Positions 60,101 to 64,000 of a stretch of 64,000 nucleotides of DNA are shown one piece after another. Source of the stretch: Microbacterium maritypicum (GTDB lineage: Bacteria; Actinomycetota; Actinomycetes; Actinomycetales; Microbacteriaceae). The DNA is taken from contig NZ_CP168030.1 of the NCBI RefSeq assembly GCF_041529975.1, positions 992,001-1,056,000 of the forward strand. Direction: 5' to 3'. Numbering within the stretch: position 1 is the first letter of the stretch; each line of letters opens with the position of its first letter. Both the position numbers and the translations under genes were made by a program. The notes beneath the pieces are model-generated. The model saw only the letters and a program-made list of their open reading frames with translations, did no database searches and was not told the origin of the DNA.

Positions 60101-61743
60101 AGTCCAACGGTGAGGCGGATGTCGTCATCCTGCTCGTACACGAGGGCGCATCCAGCGTCGAGCTGTCGAGCATCACTCCGGATTCGCCCCTCGGCGAGAT
60201 CGTCTACGGCGTCGACGACGACGTGGACGCGATCGTGTCGGCGCACACCCACCTCGCGTACAACCACGTGATCGACGGCCGCCCGGTCGTCTCCGCGGGG
60301 CAGTACGGCGAGAACCTGGGCCTGATGAACATCAAGGTCGACCCGAAGACGAAGGACCTGATCTCGATCACCAACGAGATCAAGCCCCTCACCGCTGCGG
60401 GCAAGCCGCTGTATCCGGCGGTGCCGGAGGTACAGACGATCGTCGACCAGGCCAAGGCCGAGGCCGACATCCTGGGCGCGATCAAGGTCGGCGACATCAC
60501 CGCCGACTTCAACCGGGCGCGCCAGAGCGACGGCAAGACGGAGAACCGCGGTGGCGAGTCCACCATCGGCAACTTCGTCGCCGACGTGCAGCAGTGGTCC
60601 ACGGGCGCCGACCTGGCGCTCATGAACCCCGGCGGCATCCGCGCGAACCTCACCTACGCCTCGTCCAACGCGAACGATCCCGCAGGCAACGTCACCTATC
60701 GCGAGGCGGCGACGGTACAGCCGTTCGCCAACACGCTGGTGACGCTGACGCTCACCGGTGCGCAGCTGAAGGGCGTGCTCGAGGAGCAGTGGCAGCCGGC
60801 GGGTTCTGCGCGTCCGTTCTTGAAGCTCGGAGTCTCGGAGGGGCTGGTCTACACCTACGACCCCGCCGCGGCACAGGGCTCGCGGATCACGTCGATCACG
60901 CTCAACGGCACGCCGGTCGACCCGGCGGCGAACTACACGGTCGCCGCCAACTCGTTCCTCGCCGCGGGTGGAGACAACTTCTTCACCTTCAAGGAGGGCG
61001 CGGGCAAGCGCGACACCGGCAAGATCGACCTGCAGTCGATGGTCGACTGGTTCGACGCGAACAAGACCGCGAGCCCCGACTACGCCCAGCGGGCAGTCGG
61101 TGTCGCTGTCAGCGCGGCGGATGCCGACGGCTACAGCGCCGGCGACCAGGTGACGGTGTCGCTCTCCTCGCTGGCCTTCAGCGCGGGTGAGCCGGCACCG
61201 GGCGAGGTGACGCTCTCGCTGGGCGACACGGTGCTCGCCACCGGAGCCGTCGACCCGGCCGTGGTCGACACCACCGATGAGGGCGGGCGCGCGAGCCTGA
61301 CATTCACTGTTCCGTCGGGCGTCTTCGGCGAGCAGGTCCTGACCGTCGCGGTCGCCGGAACCGGAACGACGGTGCAGGTGCCGTTCACGATCGCCGGTGA
61401 GGAGGAGTTCGCCGGCACGATCACCCTGGGGTCTTCCAAGGTGGCAGCGGGCAAGAACCTCAAGGTCACCGGCGAAGGCTACGTGCCCGGTGAGACGGTG
61501 AACATCGAGCTGCGGCCGAAGAAGGGCAAGCCGGTCCAGGTCGGCACGGTCCAGGTGGGGGCGGACGGCACGTTCAGCACCCAGGTCACCGTGCCGAAGA
61601 GCGCGCCGTCGGGCAAGTACACCGTGGCGGCGTCTCAGGCCGACGGGGATGCGGCGACCGCCACGGTCACCGTCAACCGCGCCGGCGGCATCATCGGTGC
61701 GATCCTCGACTGGCTCTGGGAGCTGCTCACCCGGTGGTTCTGA
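57121..61743 (+). CDS. Secreted ExeM/NucH-type nuclease fused to 5'-nucleotidase
   Basis: A 1540-residue exported enzyme. After a signal peptide (ends about 50, AVPATADT) come a lamin-tail domain (about 45-165; VVINEAYLSGGS, FVELYNPT), an OB-type domain (about 240-360), an endonuclease/exonuclease/phosphatase domain (about 515-815; ASFNVYNYF, GDFNAYGKED, SSDHDPIIVG), a metallophosphatase (about 830-1060; VNDFHGRVE, GNHEFDQ, SAHTH), a 5'-nucleotidase C-terminal domain (about 1120-1320) and Ig-like repeats with KAGKN-type motifs. It ends in an amphipathic helix (LDWLWELLTRWF), with no LPXTG. ATG at 57121 has GAGGAG eight bases upstream; GTG at 57091 is possible. Confidence 0.92.
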   Translation: MMSAPDDENRMGSVSHRRSRGRIGALAVTCVATLSLGSLAAVPATADTTGTGVVINEAYLSGGSAGAAFKNKFVELYNPTSAPITLDGMSLQYRSGTGTGAANGVATLSGVIPAGGHYLVQGNSNGANGAELPAPDATSTLTPSGTTGTLALVEGTAAVTLTPGSVVGVDGVVDLLGYGTSNTFETKAATPPAGNTDVKSLNRTDGVDTDDNSADFTLSATITPQNSGDTDPGTDPGGEPTKATIAEVQGTTDVSPLSGKTVQVEGVVTADYRTGGYKGIVIQTQGSGGAADATPGASDGVFVFLNALSPSLEIGDLVSVTGSVSEYFGQTQLSPAAAADIEVLTAGVGVPAVTPLPATVQGADREQYENMYVAPEGSYRLASSHQLFNFGTLWLNAGADLAVKSTETTRPGDEAAAIAAANRANRILLDDGWSIQVSNSGHPGEQPYFTKDAVVRNGDTVDFGDNGYVLQWGFNDWRLQPVVPIDDSSSADLKVGFEATNPRTESAPEVGGDVQVASFNVYNYFTTLKSENSNARGAANAAQFAIQKSKIVAAINGLDAEIVSLMEIENSVKLGKPVDTALKDLVAGLNADAGSDVWGYVPTPAALNDAATTDFITNAIIYKKDAVETVGDSATVTDETVWGNAREPIAQAFDIDGRVVTVVANHLKSKSPPEGAGAEPADGQGFFNADRVKQANAILAFTAELEETTGSSNMLLIGDFNAYGKEDPIDVFTSNGWSDLVADKTDGQYTYTFDGELGSLDHVIASPSLVSSITGAGVWGINSPEWSDRGYAYGATEEGTPYRSSDHDPIIVGVSSEIPPVSIDVVTVNDFHGRVEADGAAAGAAVLAGAVKQFRDANPNTIFAGAGDLIGASTFTSFINDDNPTIDALNAAGLDVSAAGNHEFDQGWEDLRDRVQERADWEYISSNVFVTETGEPALAPAWVKELDGVKVGFVGAVTEDLDSLVSPEGIKDLEVRSIVDSVNAVADDLRDGDESNGEADVVILLVHEGASSVELSSITPDSPLGEIVYGVDDDVDAIVSAHTHLAYNHVIDGRPVVSAGQYGENLGLMNIKVDPKTKDLISITNEIKPLTAAGKPLYPAVPEVQTIVDQAKAEADILGAIKVGDITADFNRARQSDGKTENRGGESTIGNFVADVQQWSTGADLALMNPGGIRANLTYASSNANDPAGNVTYREAATVQPFANTLVTLTLTGAQLKGVLEEQWQPAGSARPFLKLGVSEGLVYTYDPAAAQGSRITSITLNGTPVDPAANYTVAANSFLAAGGDNFFTFKEGAGKRDTGKIDLQSMVDWFDANKTASPDYAQRAVGVAVSAADADGYSAGDQVTVSLSSLAFSAGEPAPGEVTLSLGDTVLATGAVDPAVVDTTDEGGRASLTFTVPSGVFGEQVLTVAVAGTGTTVQVPFTIAGEEEFAGTITLGSSKVAAGKNLKVTGEGYVPGETVNIELRPKKGKPVQVGTVQVGADGTFSTQVTVPKSAPSGKYTVAASQADGDAATATVTVNRAGGIIGAILDWLWELLTRWF

Positions 61744-61785
61744 TCGGGGAAGAGTGTTTCTGATCCGCTAGTCGGATGACACAGG

Positions 61786-61819
61786 CGAAGGCCGTCGGGA
61801 GCGATCCCGGCGGCCTTCG
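61786..61819. terminator. Bidirectional terminator between the nuclease and VOC genes
   Basis: 15-base stem CGAAGGCCGTCGGGA / TCCCGGCGGCCTTCG with loop GCGA and one wobble pair, between convergent genes. Confidence 0.85.
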
Positions 61820-61835
61820 TCGTCTTGTCTCCGTG

Positions 61836-62459
61836 TCAGGCTGTCACCGCGACCGGAGCCCAGACGAAGCCGTCTGGGTCGACGGCCGCGCCGAGCACGC
61901 CGTTGACCGTGATCCGATGCGAACCGGAGCCCTCTGCTGGAACGCCTGCGTCCTTGGCGAGCGAGGCATGTCGGTAGAGGCCGAGGCCGATCGGTCCCGA
62001 CCCCGTGTCGAACTGCACGTAACTGCGCCCGAAGCTCTTGCCGACGGGGATGCCGCGGTCCGCATAGAACGTTTTCGAGGCGACCACGTCCGCGGCGCCG
62101 AGCAGCAGGATGATCTCGTCGACCGTGCGGCTCGGCGCGGCCGTGTCCTTCTTCGCCGAGGTGGCGACCTTCCAGATCGTGCCGTCCGGGGCCTGGATCG
62201 TGCCGCCGACGCCCCACAGGGACTTCGAGACGGGCTTGATCACGGTGGCCCCAGCGGCGACGGCCGCATCGATCAGGGCGTGCACGTTCGCCGGCTGGGA
62301 GACGACCAGCGAGAGGGTGAAACCGCGGAAGCCCGAGGTCTCGGCATCTGCGGTTCGGAAATGCAGACGATCGCCGAGGTCGAAGGCCCGCGCGTAGAAG
62401 GAGCGGGCGGCGTCCACATCGGGAACGTCGAGGGTGAGGGAATCGATCGTGGTGTTCAT
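61836..62459 (-). CDS. VOC family (glyoxalase-like) protein
   Basis: A 207-residue protein with two VOC modules (SLTLDVPDVDAARSFYARAF and IILLLGAADVVASKTFYADR), each with a DPDG/APDGTIWKV-type end, hence a four-module metal site or ligand-binding fold. It resembles glyoxalase/bleomycin-resistance-type proteins of unknown substrate. ATG at 62459 lies seven bases after a TAGCGT -10 box on the minus strand; an upstream in-frame extension is rejected as it opposes DUF3817. Confidence 0.88.
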   Translation of the reverse strand: MNTTIDSLTLDVPDVDAARSFYARAFDLGDRLHFRTADAETSGFRGFTLSLVVSQPANVHALIDAAVAAGATVIKPVSKSLWGVGGTIQAPDGTIWKVATSAKKDTAAPSRTVDEIILLLGAADVVASKTFYADRGIPVGKSFGRSYVQFDTGSGPIGLGLYRHASLAKDAGVPAEGSGSHRITVNGVLGAAVDPDGFVWAPVAVTA

Positions 62460-62466
62460 GCAGAAG

Positions 62467-62472
62467 ACGCTA
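62467..62472 (-). promoter_or_regulatory. -10 box TAGCGT of the near-leaderless VOC transcript
   Basis: On the minus strand TAGCGT ends seven bases before the ATG at 62459. Confidence 0.45.
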
Positions 62473-62549
62473 CGGAGGCGCTGGACGACCTGCTTCTCGA
62501 TTCCTGACCGATGCCTCGGAGGCCGGAATCGGCACGATTTCCCGGCGGC

Positions 62550-62555
62550 TAGACT
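62550..62555 (+). promoter_or_regulatory. -10 box TAGACT of the leaderless DUF3817-guaA transcript
   Basis: TAGACT lies exactly six bases before the ATG at 62562. Confidence 0.6.
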
Positions 62556-62561
62556 GGACGC

Positions 62562-63074
62562 ATGCCCGAACCGAAAGTCGCCAGCTTTCCGGCGATCCGC
62601 GGTGCGCTGAAGTTCTACCAGATCGCGTCGATCATCACAGGAGTCATGCTGCTCCTGCTGCTGACCGAGATGGTGCTGAAGTACACGCCGATCCACCTCG
62701 AGCTCTTCATGGGAGGCTCCGGAGGACCGCTCTGGTTCGCCGGCGTGCTCGCCGGCCCCGACTGCCAGTGGTGGTCGCTGTTCGCCCCGATGACCAACTC
62801 CTGCGAGATGACCTCGCTCGGCGACGGGTTCAACCTCTCGCTGTTCATCCTGGTGGCGCACGGCTGGTTCTACGTCGTCTACCTCTTCGCGTGCTTCCGC
62901 ATGTGGAGCCTGATGCGCTGGCGCTTCCCGCGCTTCATCCTCCTCGCGCTCGGCGGTGTCATCCCGCTGCTGTCGTTCTTCATGGAGGCGGTCGTCGCCC
63001 GTGAGGTCAAGACCTATCTCGCCACCCGAGAGGCCGCCGAGGCCTCCACCCCCGCCCCGGAAGGTGTCCGTTGA
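62562..63074 (+). CDS. DUF3817 family membrane protein
   Basis: A 170-residue membrane protein with about three to four helices. It matches DUF3817 in [40 protein letters not shown] and [20 protein letters not shown]. The loop after the first helix has two Cys (DCQWW, NSCEM). The stop overlaps guaA, as is common in actinobacteria. The role is unknown. Confidence 0.9.
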   Translation: MPEPKVASFPAIRGALKFYQIASIITGVMLLLLLTEMVLKYTPIHLELFMGGSGGPLWFAGVLAGPDCQWWSLFAPMTNSCEMTSLGDGFNLSLFILVAHGWFYVVYLFACFRMWSLMRWRFPRFILLALGGVIPLLSFFMEAVVAREVKTYLATREAAEASTPAPEGVR

Positions 63075-64000
63075 CCGAACAGTCCGAGACCCAGCAGCGT
63101 CCTGCGCTCGTCGTCGACTTCGGCGCGCAGTACGCGCAGCTGATCGCCCGTCGAGTCCGCGAAGCGGGTGTGTACAGCGAGATCGTGCCGCACACCGCCA
63201 CGGCCGAGGAGATCGCCGCCAAGAACCCCGTCGCGATCATCCTCTCCGGCGGGCCCTCGTCCGTGTACGAAGAGGGCGCGCCGAAGCTCGACCCGGCGGT
63301 CTTCGACCTCGGCGTCCCGACGCTCGGCATCTGCTACGGCTTCCAGTACATGGCCCAGACGCTCGGCGGCGAGGTCGCGCACACCGGACTGCGCGAGTAC
63401 GGCGCGACGGACGCCGCGATCTCCGGCGACGGCGGCACGCTGCTCGGCGGTCAGCCGGCGGAGCAGAACGTGTGGATGAGCCACGGTGACCAGGTCGCCA
63501 CGGCGCCTGAGGGCTTCGACGTGCTCGCCACGACCGAGGCCACGAAGGTCGCGGCGTTCGCGAACGAGGAGCGCGGGTTCTACGGCGTGCAGTGGCACCC
63601 GGAGGTCAAGCACTCTGACCACGGCCAGCGCGTGATCGAGAACTTCCTGCACAAGGGTGCGGGGCTCGCCTCCGACTGGAACAGCGGCAACGTGATCGCC
63701 GAGCAGATCGAGCGCATCCGCGAGCAGGTCGGTGACGCCCGTGTCATCTCCGCTCTCTCCGGCGGCGTCGACTCCGCGGTCTCCACGGCACTCGTGCACA
63801 AGGCGATCGGCGACCAGCTGACCGCCGTCTTCGTCGACCATGGCCTCCTCCGCAAGGGAGAGCGCGAGCAGGTCGAGAACGACTACGTCGAGTCCACCGG
63901 TGTGCGTCTCATCACCGTCGACGCGGCAGAGACCTTCCTCGGTCACCTCGAGGGAGTGACCGACCCGGAGGAGAAGCGCAAGATCATCGGCCGCGAGTTC
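63071..64000 (+). CDS. guaA: GMP synthase (glutamine-hydrolysing) GuaA, partial
   Basis: Converts XMP to GMP. 310 residues are visible: the class I amidotransferase domain ([32 protein letters not shown] with the catalytic Cys, and [13 protein letters not shown]) and the start of the PP-loop ATPase domain ([13 protein letters not shown]). The C-terminal two-fifths lie beyond the right edge. The start is TTG at 63071, overlapping the DUF3817 stop as TTGA and preceded by GGAAGG. It completes guaB-guaB3-guaA over 24 kb. Confidence 0.96.
   Translation, partial: MTEQSETQQRPALVVDFGAQYAQLIARRVREAGVYSEIVPHTATAEEIAAKNPVAIILSGGPSSVYEEGAPKLDPAVFDLGVPTLGICYGFQYMAQTLGGEVAHTGLREYGATDAAISGDGGTLLGGQPAEQNVWMSHGDQVATAPEGFDVLATTEATKVAAFANEERGFYGVQWHPEVKHSDHGQRVIENFLHKGAGLASDWNSGNVIAEQIERIREQVGDARVISALSGGVDSAVSTALVHKAIGDQLTAVFVDHGLLRKGEREQVENDYVESTGVRLITVDAAETFLGHLEGVTDPEEKRKIIGREF

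Overview
The window is high-GC DNA from an actinobacterium, most likely Microbacteriaceae and close to Microbacterium. The signs are GTG/TTG starts, tightly overlapping operons, two CIRCE boxes before an orphan groES, a GuaB/GuaB3/GuaA set, DUF3817, actinobacterial-type leaderless promoters and the gene content of the flagellar locus. No tRNA, rRNA, CRISPR array, IS element or integrase was recognised. No stretch over 300 bases lacks a gene.

Positions 1-26286 are a flagellar locus. On the minus strand, reading right to left, it holds a FliA/WhiG-type sigma gene, then hag-fliD-fliS-(fliT-like), then flgBC-fliEFGHIJK-flgDE, then flbD-motAB-fliMNOPQR-flhB-flhA (cut by the left edge). On the plus strand it holds flgN-flgK-flgL-fliW. 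Each of the four structural transcription units is preceded by the same element, TAAC-N15-GCCGAYAG, which fits recognition by the sigma factor encoded in the middle. The hag leader can form a 5'-terminal stem-loop with GGA in its loop, and a second GGA overlaps the Shine-Dalgarno; together with fliW this predicts CsrA-FliW control of flagellin. A fic gene with a winged-helix tail sits on the opposite strand between flgE and flbD.

Positions 26347-35000 carry tsaB-rimI-tsaD (tRNA t6A synthesis and acetylation), a small membrane protein, two tandem paralogous membrane proteins with internal Cys-containing repeats (no family recognised), a THUMP-like methyltransferase (minus), groES under tandem CIRCE boxes, and rarD. 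Positions 34279-39888 encode a branched-chain amino-acid ABC transporter: the binding lipoprotein on plus, and livHMGF convergent on minus. The LivH-type permease has an extra exported N-terminal domain.

Positions 40139-64000 contain guanine-nucleotide genes guaB, guaB3 and guaA (cut by the right edge), separated by accessory genes. The most novel block is 42194-48709: a receiver-PIG-L deacetylase fusion, an ATP-grasp enzyme, a PHP hydrolase, a membrane glycosyltransferase family 2 enzyme, a 47-residue single-span protein, a stand-alone receiver and a PAS histidine kinase, almost all overlapping by 1-4 bases. It looks like a two-component system whose output is an enzyme of surface-glycan or glycolipid chemistry rather than a transcription factor. 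It is followed by vapBC, an OsmC protein, an ABC-F ATPase, a large LuxR regulator, a SHOCT-domain protein, guaB3, SURF1, a very large secreted nuclease/5'-nucleotidase, a VOC protein, DUF3817 and guaA.

At least eight genes or operons start exactly six bases after a TANNNT -10 box (two or three more are close to this), which suggests widespread leaderless transcription.
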